Assembly: GCA_017527075.1 (NCBI GenBank)
Contig: JAFXQM010000005.1
Span: forward strand, 1 to 64,000
Reading direction: 5' to 3'
DNA: 64,000 bases
From: Selenomonadaceae bacterium
GTDB lineage: Bacteria; Bacillota; Negativicutes; Selenomonadales; Selenomonadaceae
Shown: in pieces, positions 42,150 through 50,065 of the stretch
Layout of the letters: each line of letters begins with the position of its first letter
Numbering within the stretch: position 1 is the stretch's first letter
Notes under the pieces: generated by a model
Databases searched by the model: none
What the model saw: only the letters and a program-made list of their open reading frames with translations
What the model was told of the DNA's origin: nothing
Program-made: the position numbers and the translations under genes

Positions 42150-43286
42150 ATGAATGGGAGGAAAGTTTTTATGGGTGCATTGGCAGTGGCGTTGGCAATC
42201 GCGGGCGGAACTTACGCTTCATTTACTCCGAAAAATTTTTCCGCGCCGCAAACTTTGAGCGCGCCTCTGCCCGAAGAAATTGTTCAGCAAAATCAAAAGG
42301 CCGCCGGCGAAAGCGAAATTTATCTGGCGGGCGGCTGCTTCTGGGGCACGGAATTTTTAATGCGCAACGTGCCGGGCGTGGTGAGCGTGGAAGTCGGTTA
42401 CGCCAACGGACCGACGCGCAACCCCACTTATCACGACGTGTGCAACGACGTGGGACACGCCGAGGCAGCGCACGTCATTTACGACCCGAACGGAGTTTCC
42501 TTGCCCAAGCTCCTGGACATTTATTATCAGTCGATTGACCCGACGCTGGTGAATCGGCAGGGCAATGACCGCGGCGTTCAATATCGCACGGGAATTTATT
42601 TCAGCGACCCCGCCGACGAATCGGTCATCAAAGAGTCGCTGAAAAATTTGCAGGGCAGTTTCTTCAACGCGGTTGTCGTCGAGTGCGCGCCGATTAAAAA
42701 TTTTTATCGCGCCGAAGAGGAGCACCAAGAATATCTTTACAAAAATCCGAACGGTTACTGCCACATCTCGCGCAGCTTCATCAACGAGCAGGCGAAGTCC
42801 AAAGCGGCTGAAAATTTTCCCGACAAAAATTTTTCGCGCGGCAGAACTTACGGCAGACCGAGCCAAAAAGTTTTGGATGATTTGAGCGACATGCAACGAG
42901 CCGTCACGCAGGAAGGACAGACCGAGCCGCCTTACAAGAATGAGTACAATGAAGAGACGCGCGAAGGAATTTACGTGGACGTGACGAACGGTCAGCCGCT
43001 GTTCGTGTCGACGGACAAATTTGATTCGGGTTGCGGCTGGCCTGCCTTCTCCAAGCCGATTTCCAAAGACATACTCATGGAGCGCAAAGATTTTTCTTTC
43101 GGCATGGACAGAGTGGAGGTTCGCGCGAAGGCGAGCGGCGCGCATCTCGGACACGTCTTCGACGACGGCCCGAAGGAACTCGGCGGCTTGAGGTATTGCA
43201 TTAACAGCGCGGCACTTCGATTCATTCGCCGCGAGAAGATGGCGGAGGAAGGTTACGGCGAGTGGCTGGATTTGTTCAAGCAGTGA
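42150..43286 (+). CDS. msrAB: Exported MsrA-MsrB fusion (peptide methionine sulfoxide reductase)
   Basis: A 378-residue bifunctional repair enzyme. Residues 1-25 form a signal peptide or anchor ([17 protein letters not shown]). MsrA domain about 55-215: [20 protein letters not shown] (catalytic Cys) and [12 protein letters not shown]. MsrB domain about 240-375: [32 protein letters not shown] (catalytic Cys in RYCIN). MsrA handles S- and MsrB R-methionine sulfoxide of envelope proteins. The zinc-binding CxxC pairs of many MsrB proteins are not present. ATG at 42150 behind GGGAGAGG; the upstream open frame through the hairpin is not used. Confidence 0.95.
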   Translation: MNGRKVFMGALAVALAIAGGTYASFTPKNFSAPQTLSAPLPEEIVQQNQKAAGESEIYLAGGCFWGTEFLMRNVPGVVSVEVGYANGPTRNPTYHDVCNDVGHAEAAHVIYDPNGVSLPKLLDIYYQSIDPTLVNRQGNDRGVQYRTGIYFSDPADESVIKESLKNLQGSFFNAVVVECAPIKNFYRAEEEHQEYLYKNPNGYCHISRSFINEQAKSKAAENFPDKNFSRGRTYGRPSQKVLDDLSDMQRAVTQEGQTEPPYKNEYNEETREGIYVDVTNGQPLFVSTDKFDSGCGWPAFSKPISKDILMERKDFSFGMDRVEVRAKASGAHLGHVFDDGPKELGGLRYCINSAALRFIRREKMAEEGYGEWLDLFKQ

Positions 43287-43296
43287 GGAAAAAATT

Positions 43297-44223
43297 TTGG
43301 AAAAAGTTTCTGAGTTCATAACAAAAAAAATGGCGATGCTCGTCGTGGCATTCGCCGTGGTCGGATTGATTTTGCCCGCGTCGTTCAAGTGGGTGACGCC
43401 GCAAATCCCGTTGCTTTTGGGCGTGATTATGTTCGGCATGGGCATGACGTTACGCGCCGAAGACTTCAGAGAAATTTTCCGTCGCCCGCGTGATGTTTTA
43501 ATCGGAGTGGCGGCGCAGTTCACGATAATGCCTCTGCTCGCCTTTGCCTTGGCGAACGCCTTCAGCCTTCCGCCCGAATTGGCGGCGGGCGTGATTTTGG
43601 TCGGCACATGCCCTGGCGGCACTGCCTCCAACGTCATGACTTACCTTGCCAAGGGCGACCTCGCGCTGTCGGTCTCCATAACGATATCGACGACGATTTT
43701 GGCTCCGCTGGTCACGCCGCTGCTGACGTGGTGGCTGGCGGGCGCATGGATTGAAATTTCTCTCGTCGACATGATGATTTCAATCGTTCAAGTTGTCCTC
43801 GCGCCGATTCTCCTCGGGCTGCTCGTCAATCAACTTTTCGGTTCGTTCGTCCGTCGCGTCACAAAAATTTTGCCGGTGATTTCAATCGTCGCCATTCTTT
43901 TAATCGCCGGAGGAGTCGTGAGCGTCAACGCGGAAAAAATTTTGCAGACGGGCGCGCTGATTATGTCGGTCGTCGTCCTGCACAATCTTTGCGGATACGC
44001 TCTCGGTTTCTGCGCGGCGAAAATTTTTAAAATGAATCTGGATAAGACCAAGGCAATTTCAATCGAAGTCGGCATGCAAAATTCGGGGCTGGCGGTTTCC
44101 TTGGCGATGATTCACTTCGGCGCGGCGGCCGCAATCCCCGGCGCGCTCTTCAGCGTGTGGCACAATATTTCGGGCTCAATCACGGCGAATTATCTCGCTC
44201 AGAAGTCAAACAAACTCAGCTGA
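43297..44223 (+). CDS. Bile acid:sodium symporter (BASS) family protein
   Basis: A 308-residue membrane protein with about ten helices. LLLGVIMFGMGMTLRAEDF, LVGTCPGGTASNVMTYLAKG (sodium-site signature) and EVGMQNSGLAVSLAMIHFG are family hallmarks. Bacterial members import organic acids such as pantothenate or bile acids with sodium; the substrate here is unknown. TTG start 10 bp after msrAB, same operon likely. Its last 25 nt overlap the 3' end of the converging RNase HI gene. Confidence 0.92.
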   Translation: MEKVSEFITKKMAMLVVAFAVVGLILPASFKWVTPQIPLLLGVIMFGMGMTLRAEDFREIFRRPRDVLIGVAAQFTIMPLLAFALANAFSLPPELAAGVILVGTCPGGTASNVMTYLAKGDLALSVSITISTTILAPLVTPLLTWWLAGAWIEISLVDMMISIVQVVLAPILLGLLVNQLFGSFVRRVTKILPVISIVAILLIAGGVVSVNAEKILQTGALIMSVVVLHNLCGYALGFCAAKIFKMNLDKTKAISIEVGMQNSGLAVSLAMIHFGAAAAIPGALFSVWHNISGSITANYLAQKSNKLS

Positions 44224-44813
44224 CCGCGCGGAAGATTTTTTATCGGCGTTGAAAATTTTTTCGGCGTCGATTTTTTTTGCGGCGGCGAAGAATTTTTTAT
44301 CGGCTCGGAAATTTTCTTCGACGGCGAAGAAATTTTTTTCGGCTCGGAAATTTTTTGAGGCGGAGAATTTTTGAATTGCCCGCGCTGAAATTTTTCGGCG
44401 GTGGAGCGGGCGAGGACGTCGCAGCGTTCGTTGAAAAAATTTCCCGCGTGACCTTTGACCCAATTAAATTTCACGGCGCGCGTCGAAATCAATTCATCCA
44501 ATGCCATCCACAAATCTTGATTGAGCACGGGACTTTTGTTGGCGGTCTTCCAGCCGTTGCGCTTCCATTTGGCGAGCCAGCCGTTGGTGAAGGCGTTCTT
44601 GAGATAACTGCTGTCGGTGAAAAGTTCGACGGTCGTGCCGGCAGAAATTTTTTCCAGCGCGCGAATCGCCGCGGTGAGTTCCATGCGATTGTTGGTCGTG
44701 TGCTTCTCGCCGCCGAAAATTTCTTCGCGGCATTTGTCGTCGACGAGGACAGCCGCCCAACCGCCCGCGCCGGGGTTGCCCAAGCACGAGCCGTCCGTAT
44801 AAATTTTTATCAT
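44199..44813 (-). CDS. rnhA: Ribonuclease HI with repetitive tail and clamp-binding motif
   Basis: Residues 1-140 are RNase HI: KIYTDGSCLGNPGAGGWAAV, NNRMELTAAIRAL, ELFTDSSYLKNAF and VKGHAGNFFNERCDVLA carry the D-E-D-D active site. It degrades RNA in RNA-DNA hybrids. Residues 145-195 are a low-complexity Lys/Ser/Pro tail (KKISEP, KKISSPS, KKFSTP). The end is RGQLSLFDF; QLSLF matches the bacterial beta-clamp-binding consensus QLxLF. This suggests docking on the replication clamp. I chose the second of two adjacent ATG codons (44813), 7 nt from GGAGG. Clamp binding is inferred from the motif only. Confidence 0.93.
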   Translation of the reverse strand: MIKIYTDGSCLGNPGAGGWAAVLVDDKCREEIFGGEKHTTNNRMELTAAIRALEKISAGTTVELFTDSSYLKNAFTNGWLAKWKRNGWKTANKSPVLNQDLWMALDELISTRAVKFNWVKGHAGNFFNERCDVLARSTAEKFQRGQFKNSPPQKISEPKKISSPSKKISEPIKNSSPPQKKSTPKKFSTPIKNLPRGQLSLFDF

Positions 44814-44828
44814 CATCTTTCCTCCAAT

Positions 44829-44887
44829 TTAAGCTTTCAGCTTTCAGTTTTTTCTAACAGCTACCAGCTAACCGCTAACAGCTAATC
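44829..44887. repeat. Heptamer repeat B4
   Basis: TAAGCTTTCAGCTTTCAG faces CTAACAGCTACCAGCTAACC and GCTAACAGCTAAT. It lies between the divergent rnhA and alcohol dehydrogenase genes. Confidence 0.85.
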
Positions 44888-44941
44888 TATCATGCGGCTG
44901 AAAATTTTTCAATCGCTTGCCTTGAAGTTGACTTGACGTGA

Positions 44942-44947
44942 TATAAT
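44942..44947 (+). promoter_or_regulatory. TATAAT box of the alcohol dehydrogenase gene
   Basis: Perfect TATAAT 29 nt before the ATG at 44976. The -35 is unclear: TTGAAG and TTGCCT lie upstream at non-optimal distances. Confidence 0.5.
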
Positions 44948-44975
44948 CGGGAAAAATTTTTGGAGAGTGATTTGT

Positions 44976-46142
44976 ATGGCATTTGTTTGGCATATCCCGA
45001 CGAAAATTTTGTTCGGCGCGGGCAAACTCGGTGAACTGCACAAGGAAGCACCGCTCGGCAAAAAAGCTCTGGTCGTCATCTCGAACGGCCGCTCGACGAA
45101 GACCAACGGCAGCCTCGACAAACTTGAGGAGGAACTCAAAGCTTGGGGCGCGGATTTCGTCGTCTTCAACAAAATCGCGGCGAATCCCGTGGAGCCCACC
45201 GTTCAAGAGGGCGTGGAGTTCGGGCGCGCCAACGGTTGCGATTTCGTCGTGGGACTGGGCGGCGGCTCCGTGCTCGACGCGGCCAAAGCCATCGCCTCGA
45301 TGATTCCGCAGAAAGAAGGGCGCGTGTGGGAGTACATCATGTTCGGCACGGGCGGCAAGAAGCCCCTGACTGAGAAGGCTCTGCCTTACGTGGCGATAAC
45401 CACCAGCGCGGGCACCGGCTCCGAAGTCGACGCGGGCGCAGTCATAACCAACCCCGCCACCAACGAGAAGACCGCCTTCTTCGGCAGTTATCCCGTCTTG
45501 GCGATTGTCGACCCGCTTTACATGCTGACCGTCCCCAAACACTTCACGGCTTATCAGGGCTTCGACGCATTCTTCCACAACGCCGAGGGTTACATCTCCA
45601 ACGCATGCAACGAGGCGTCCGCGATGATTGAACTGACTGCCATTGCCAAGCTCGCGAAGTATTTGCCCGTTGCCGTCAACGACGGAAAAAATTTGGAGGC
45701 GCGCACGCAGGTTGCCTTCGCCAACACGCTCGGCGGTTTCTCCATGGACGTTTGCGTTTGCACGGCGGAGCATTCACTCGAACACGCGCTCAGTGCTTAT
45801 CATCAGGAGTTGCCGCACGGCGCGGGCTTGATTATGATTTCCGTCGCTTACTTCTCTCACTTCGTGGAGAAACACGCCTGCGACGAAAAATTTATCGACA
45901 TGGCTCGCGCGATGGGCAAAGTCAATGCCGACAAGCCCGAAGACTTTATCGACGCGCTCAAGGAAATGCAGGCGGCTTGCGGCGTCGACAACCTGAAGAT
46001 GAGCGATTACGGCATCAAGCCCGACGAGTTCCCGAAGATGGTTCAGAACACGCGCGACGCCATGGGTTTCCTCCTGCGCTTCGACCCCGTTGCCTTGAGT
46101 GATGATGATATGCTCAACATTTACAAAAAATCTTACCGTTAA
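44976..46142 (+). CDS. Iron-containing alcohol dehydrogenase
   Basis: A 388-residue group III dehydrogenase, similar to butanol/1,3-propanediol-type enzymes. NAD(P) site GLGGGSVLDAAKAIAS near residue 95; ITTSAGTGSEVDAGAVITNP; metal ligands in GFDAFFHNAEG, EHSLEHALSAYHQ and ELPHGAGLIM. Reduces aldehydes to alcohols for fermentative redox balance; the specific aldehyde is unknown. ATG at 44976, GGAGAG ribosome site. Convergent with the secreted protein gene at 46202 across a bidirectional terminator. Confidence 0.94.
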   Translation: MAFVWHIPTKILFGAGKLGELHKEAPLGKKALVVISNGRSTKTNGSLDKLEEELKAWGADFVVFNKIAANPVEPTVQEGVEFGRANGCDFVVGLGGGSVLDAAKAIASMIPQKEGRVWEYIMFGTGGKKPLTEKALPYVAITTSAGTGSEVDAGAVITNPATNEKTAFFGSYPVLAIVDPLYMLTVPKHFTAYQGFDAFFHNAEGYISNACNEASAMIELTAIAKLAKYLPVAVNDGKNLEARTQVAFANTLGGFSMDVCVCTAEHSLEHALSAYHQELPHGAGLIMISVAYFSHFVEKHACDEKFIDMARAMGKVNADKPEDFIDALKEMQAACGVDNLKMSDYGIKPDEFPKMVQNTRDAMGFLLRFDPVALSDDDMLNIYKKSYR

Positions 46143-46162
46143 AAATTTCTCTGCAACAAAAA

Positions 46163-46193
46163 AGCACTCGTCCGATATTTTCAGGCGGGTGCT
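46163..46193. terminator. Bidirectional terminator
   Basis: Stem AGCACTCGTC / GGCGGGTGCT with flanking A and T runs, between two convergent genes. Confidence 0.88.
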
Positions 46194-46201
46194 AAATTTT
46201 T

Positions 46202-46897
46202 TTATCTGTAACGGTTGGCAACTTCCACGACTTTTACAAGAATTTTAGATTTTGAAATCGGCACGGGATACGACATATTATCAAGGCCGAGCGTTTGGCA
46301 CCATTGACCATCTTTGTAAACAAAATACCACGGTTTGCGCGGCGAAGTACCGTCGCCGAACCATGCCTGCACTGAAAAACCGCTGTAGCCTTTGAAAGTT
46401 ATATCGCGAATCGTTTTGGGCAAAATATAAACTTCCTTGTCGCCGTAATCATTCATGCCGACATAAACTTTTTCGGGAATACTCGACCCGCCGGAGCTGT
46501 TTGACTTTCCTCTCTCCGACTTAGAACTTACCGTTCCGGTTAAAAGATATTCCACGGTCCACCAAAAAGTGTTACCCTGCGTCTTTGGGTCAATCTCTTG
46601 CCAATCTATATTATGCGTAGGGATGGACATGTAAAGCTTGTTCGTCGATTTGTCGTAAATGTATTGCTCAACGGCGTCCAGAATTTTTGAGCCGTCGGGG
46701 CGAATACCAACAATTCGCACCGATATTCCGACAATCCCTTTTTCTTTGTCAGTGCGACTTGAAACCGAATCCGTGTCAATATAAGTTTTATAGCCGTTTT
46801 CGTTGGTATCGCAGAGCAGGAGCTTGGCATTTGCGCTGCCAGAGAAAAAAATCAAACACGCGGTGATAAACGACGCCGTGAACAAAAATTTTTTCAT
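46202..46897 (-). CDS. Secreted protein of unknown function
   Basis: A 231-residue protein with a signal peptide (KKFLFTASFITACLIFFSG, cleavage after ANA). The mature N-terminus KLLLCDTNENGYKTYIDTDS, with VEQYIYDKSTNKLYM later, resembles the beta-sandwich surface proteins often duplicated in Selenomonadales-like genomes, but I cannot name a family. Residues 125-140 are Ser/Gly-rich. Base composition is noticeably more AT-rich than neighbouring genes. It lies 34 bp after the frameshifted secreted-protein gene, perhaps in the same transcript and so under the same G-tract promoter. Confidence 0.65.
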   Translation of the reverse strand: MKKFLFTASFITACLIFFSGSANAKLLLCDTNENGYKTYIDTDSVSSRTDKEKGIVGISVRIVGIRPDGSKILDAVEQYIYDKSTNKLYMSIPTHNIDWQEIDPKTQGNTFWWTVEYLLTGTVSSKSERGKSNSSGGSSIPEKVYVGMNDYGDKEVYILPKTIRDITFKGYSGFSVQAWFGDGTSPRKPWYFVYKDGQWCQTLGLDNMSYPVPISKSKILVKVVEVANRYR

Positions 46898-46917
46898 AAA
46901 ATCACCGTGTCCTTATC

Positions 46918-47225
46918 CTAGCTTCCTACCTTCACCCATTTCCCATTATAATAACGATATCTAACGCACCCGAAACTATACCAAGATGACTTCCGTCTCC
47001 GAAATAGCTGTTTGGACAATCTTTATATGGGCGGTCATCTCGGAGAATTTCACCAAGGGATGTTGTATATACTAATGCTCTTTTTGTGCAGAAGTGACAG
47101 GCATATGGTACGACTGTAATCATATCACCTTCTGTCGGCGTATAAGCTTGTGCCTGCGACATGGCGACGAATTGACTTGCGACGACTCCGACAATCAACG
47201 CCGCCGCCAAAAAAATTTTTTTCAT
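46918..47225 (-). pseudogene. Small secreted protein gene with probable frameshift
   Basis: Starts at an ATG (47225, GGAGGAGG) with a signal peptide KKIFLAAALIVGVVASQF and AQA. The mature part has YACHFCTKRALVYT and KDCPNSYFGDGS. In the annotated frame it ends at 46932 with an uncharacteristic hydrophobic stretch. One base away, from about 46985, the frame reads SSWYSFGCVRYRYYNGKWV then KVGS and stops at 46918, a far more protein-like ending with a third cysteine. A single-base frameshift near 46985 would restore about 100 residues. It is transcribed from a promoter with a G9 tract, so both expression and reading frame look unstable. Confidence 0.6.
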
Positions 47226-47281
47226 AACGCGACCTCCTCCAGTAAATCAAACGTGCCCGGCAAGAATCTTATTTAAAATTC

Positions 47282-47312
47282 ATTAAACCCCCCCCCACTT
47301 GCCCTCTGTCAA
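47282..47312 (-). promoter_or_regulatory. Promoter with a G9 tract in its spacer
   Basis: Minus strand: TTGACA (47307-47312), 19-nt spacer ending in nine G (C9 at 47288-47296 on the plus strand), then TTTAAT (47282-47287). The secreted-protein ATG lies about 57 nt downstream. Slippage in the G tract would change the spacer length, so expression may be phase-variable. A second promoter with the same 19-nt layout is at 63903-63933. Confidence 0.78.
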
Positions 47313-47352
47313 GCTGTTGTCAGGAAAAATTTTCTGCAGTACAAAAATTTTT

Positions 47353-47374
47353 TCCCGTTGAACAATCGGCGGGA
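47353..47374. terminator. Hairpin flanked by A and T runs
   Basis: TCCCGTTGA / TCGGCGGGA stem with T7 after it and A-rich sequence before, in the divergent gap 47226-47488. A TATAAT box follows at 47386-47391 and may serve the MEMO gene, without a good -35. Confidence 0.5.
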
Positions 47375-47402
47375 TTTTTTTATGTTATAATGCCCGCGGA
47401 AA

Positions 47403-47475
47403 AAAGCTGATAGCTGTTGGCTGTTAGCTGACTAGCTTTTCTAACAGCTAACCGCTAACCGCTGACAGCCAAACA
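47403..47475. repeat. Heptamer repeat B5
   Basis: AGCTGATAGCTGTTGGCTG and TTAGCTGACTAGC face CTAACAGCTAACCGCTAACC and GCTGACAGC. It ends immediately before the ribosome site of the MEMO/AMMECR1 gene. Confidence 0.87.
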
Positions 47476-47488
47476 AGGAGGATTGACA

Positions 47489-48883
47489 ATGAGTATCTTG
47501 GGCGCAGTGGCGGTGCCGCATCCGCCGATAATTTTGCCGGAGGTCGGGCGCGGCGAGGAAGAAAAAATTTCCGCGACGGCGAACGCTTACAAAGAGGTTG
47601 CGCGGAGAATCGTCGCGCTCCAACCCGACACGATAATCATTACGAGCCCGCACTCGATAATGTACTCGGATTACTTCCACATCTCGCCGGGCGAGGCCGC
47701 CACGGGCAACATGGCTCAATTCCGCGCGCCGCAAGTCGCCTTGGCAATAAATTACGACGTTGACTTCGTGAGAAAACTTTCGGCGGACTCGATGAATCGG
47801 GGCGTGCCGGCGGGCACACTCGGCGAGAGAAATCCTTCGCTCGACCACGGCACGATGATCCCGCTGAGATTTTTGCAGCAGGCGGGGCTCGACTTCAACC
47901 GCGTGAAATTTTTGCGAATCGGACTGTCGGGATTCTCGGCGGCGATTCATTACAAGTTCGGAAGAATAATTTCTCAAGTCGCCGACGAACTCGGACGGAA
48001 AATATTTTTCGTGGCGAGCGGCGATTTGTCTCACAAGCTCAAAGCCGATGGTCCTTACGGCTTCGTCGACGAGGGTCCGCAATTCGATTCGCAGGTCATG
48101 GAAAATTTAAGCGGCGCGGATTTTCTCAAGCTGCTGACGATGGACAATAAGCTTTGCAATCGGGCGGCGGAGTGCGGCTTGCGTTCGTTCTGGATTATGG
48201 CGGGCGCGCTCGACAAAAAATCTGTGCGCGCGGAAAAATTGTCTTACGAGGGCACGTTCGGCGTCGGTTACGGAATCGTTTGGTTCGACGTGGGCGGCGA
48301 GGACGAGAGCAGAAATTTTGCTTATCAGTTGGTGAAACTCAAGCAACGCGAGGCCGACGAGCGCAAGGCGAACGAGGATGCTTACGTGAGGCTGGCGCGC
48401 CACAGTCTTGAAACTTTTGTCAAAACTCATCAGCCCGCAGCTTTGCCCGACGATTTGCCCGCCGAACTTTTAAATCGACGCGCGGGAGCATTCGTCAGCC
48501 TGCACAAGGACGGAAACTTGCGCGGCTGTATCGGGACAATCGCGGCGACGTGTGACACGCTTGCCGAAGAAATTTTGCAGAACGCAATCTCCGCCTGCTC
48601 GCGTGACCCGCGCTTCGAACCCGTAAAGATTGAAGAGCTCGACGACATTGAGTACAGCGTGGACGTGTTGGGCGAGGCGGAAAGAGTTTTCGACGTGAAA
48701 GAGCTGGACGTGAAACGTTACGGCGTGATTGTGGAGAACGGCGGACGACGCGGCTTGCTTCTGCCGGACTTGGAGGGCGTGGACACCGTCGAAGAACAAA
48801 TTGCAATCGCCAAACGCAAGGCGGGCATTCGTCCCGAAGAAAAGGTCGCGCTCTGGAGATTTGAAGTCATTCGGCATTACTGA
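47489..48883 (+). CDS. MEMO1-AMMECR1 fusion (AmmeMemoRadiSam system)
   Basis: A 464-residue protein. N-terminal half is a class III extradiol dioxygenase-like/MEMO1 domain (VAVPHPPIILPEVGRGEEEK, ITSPHSIMYSDYF, DHGTMIPLRFLQ, VASGDLSHKL). C-terminal half is AMMECR1 (AYVRLARHSLETFV, then FVSLHKDGNLRGCIGTIAAT and SRDPRFEPVKIEELDDIEYS). In many bacteria these two occur with a radical SAM protein and the trio is thought to make a modification of unknown nature. The radical SAM partner is not next to it here. ATG at 47489, 7 nt from AAGGAGG. Confidence 0.92.
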   Translation: MSILGAVAVPHPPIILPEVGRGEEEKISATANAYKEVARRIVALQPDTIIITSPHSIMYSDYFHISPGEAATGNMAQFRAPQVALAINYDVDFVRKLSADSMNRGVPAGTLGERNPSLDHGTMIPLRFLQQAGLDFNRVKFLRIGLSGFSAAIHYKFGRIISQVADELGRKIFFVASGDLSHKLKADGPYGFVDEGPQFDSQVMENLSGADFLKLLTMDNKLCNRAAECGLRSFWIMAGALDKKSVRAEKLSYEGTFGVGYGIVWFDVGGEDESRNFAYQLVKLKQREADERKANEDAYVRLARHSLETFVKTHQPAALPDDLPAELLNRRAGAFVSLHKDGNLRGCIGTIAATCDTLAEEILQNAISACSRDPRFEPVKIEELDDIEYSVDVLGEAERVFDVKELDVKRYGVIVENGGRRGLLLPDLEGVDTVEEQIAIAKRKAGIRPEEKVALWRFEVIRHY

Positions 48884-48898
48884 GGAGAAAAATTTGCC

Positions 48899-49120
48899 AT
48901 GAAAAAATTTTTGTCGGCGGTCGTCGCGATTCTTCTCGTGACGGCTGCCTGTGCAAGTGTGTTGGCGTCGAGTTACGTCGGCAATGCCAACAGCAGAAAA
49001 TTTCATTACGCCGATTGTTCGATGGTCGGCAAAATGAATCCCGCGAACAAAGTTTTCCTGAACACGCGCGAAGAGGCAATTGCCGCCGGTTACGTCCCCT
49101 GCAAACGCTGCAAGCCGTGA
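48899..49120 (+). CDS. Small secreted Ada-type metal-binding domain protein
   Basis: A 73-residue protein: signal peptide (KKFLSAVVAILLVTAACA), then YVGNANSRKFHYADCSM, NTREEAIAAGYVPCKRCKP. The Cys-x(n)-Cys-x-x-Cys layout (ADC, PCKRC) is that of the Ada N-terminal zinc-binding fold used by many small exported or nuclease-attached domains. It probably binds zinc or DNA outside the membrane. It starts 15 bp after the MEMO/AMMECR1 gene and may share its transcript. Biological role unknown. Confidence 0.8.
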   Translation: MKKFLSAVVAILLVTAACASVLASSYVGNANSRKFHYADCSMVGKMNPANKVFLNTREEAIAAGYVPCKRCKP

Positions 49121-49124
49121 CTTC

Positions 49125-49157
49125 AATTAGGAATGAGGAATTAGGAATTAGGAATGG
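49125..49157. repeat. Heptamer repeat A4, reaching the fmt start codon
   Basis: AATTAGGAATGAGGAATTAG then GAATTAGGAATG: four to five direct GGAATTA-type units. The last GGAATG contains the fmt ATG (49154), and the AGGA of the preceding unit serves as its ribosome site. Confidence 0.85.
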
Positions 49158-50065
49158 ATAAATTAAAAGTCATCTTCATGGGCACGCCCGATTTTGCCGT
49201 ACCGAGTCTCGCCGCGCTCGTCGACAAGACCGAAGTGATTTGCGTCGTCACTCAGCCCGACAGACCCAAAGGCCGCGGTCACAAACTTCAGCCGCCGCCC
49301 GTAAAAATTTTCGCCGAGGAAAATAATCTGCGCGTGATTCAGCCGCCCAAAGTCAAAGCGCGTGCCGTCGTCGACGAACTCGCCGTGCTCCAGCCCGACC
49401 TGATTGTCGTCGTCGCCTTCGGACAAATTCTCTCGCAAAAAATTTTGGACATCCCGCGCTTCGGCTGCATTAACGTTCACGCCTCGCTGCTTCCGAAATA
49501 TCGCGGCGCGGCTCCGATTGAGTGGTCAATCATTCGCGGCGAAAAAGTCACGGGCATAACGACCATGCAAATGAACGCGGGACTCGACACCGGCGACATA
49601 CTTTTGCAGAGCGAAGTAAAAATTTCCGACGAAATGATTTTGCCCGAGCTGCGCGAACGATTGATGACTGTCGGCGCAGATTTATTGCTCAAGACGCTGT
49701 ACAAACTTCTGCGCGGCGAACTTCAGCCGATAAAGCAGGACGATTCGCTGTCGACGTATGCGCCGCTGCTCACGCGGGAAACGGGACTGATTGATTGGAA
49801 AAAATCCGCGCGGGAGATTCATGATTTGGTTCGCGGACTTCACGGTGCGGCACGGGCGGGCAAGTTTAAAATCTGGCGGACGAGACTCGCGGCGGAAAAT
49901 CTTTCGGCGGGCGAGATAAAAATCGTCGACGGAAAATTTTTCGTGGGCACGGGCGACGGCGCGCTGGAGATTTTGGAGATTCAAGCTCCGAGCTCAAAAA
50001 AAATGTCGGCGGCGGATTTTCTTCGCGGCAACAAAGTCGGTGATAATTTTTGGACGAACGAATAA
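49154..50065 (+). CDS. fmt: Methionyl-tRNA formyltransferase
   Basis: A 303-residue enzyme formylating initiator Met-tRNA with 10-formyl-tetrahydrofolate. Rossmann start [19 protein letters not shown]; folate site [20 protein letters not shown] with catalytic Asn and His, and the Asp in [10 protein letters not shown]. The C-terminal OB-like domain is present (residues about 210-300). The usual peptide deformylase neighbour is absent. Start codon and ribosome site are supplied by a heptamer repeat. The 3' end overlaps ruvB by 16 nt. Confidence 0.95.
   Translation: MDKLKVIFMGTPDFAVPSLAALVDKTEVICVVTQPDRPKGRGHKLQPPPVKIFAEENNLRVIQPPKVKARAVVDELAVLQPDLIVVVAFGQILSQKILDIPRFGCINVHASLLPKYRGAAPIEWSIIRGEKVTGITTMQMNAGLDTGDILLQSEVKISDEMILPELRERLMTVGADLLLKTLYKLLRGELQPIKQDDSLSTYAPLLTRETGLIDWKKSAREIHDLVRGLHGAARAGKFKIWRTRLAAENLSAGEIKIVDGKFFVGTGDGALEILEIQAPSSKKMSAADFLRGNKVGDNFWTNE

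Noticed and set aside
47288..47296. C9 tract as a sequencing artefact
   Set aside because: Not excluded, but the tract sits precisely between a perfect -35 and a -10, and a second promoter has the same arrangement, which an artefact would not explain.
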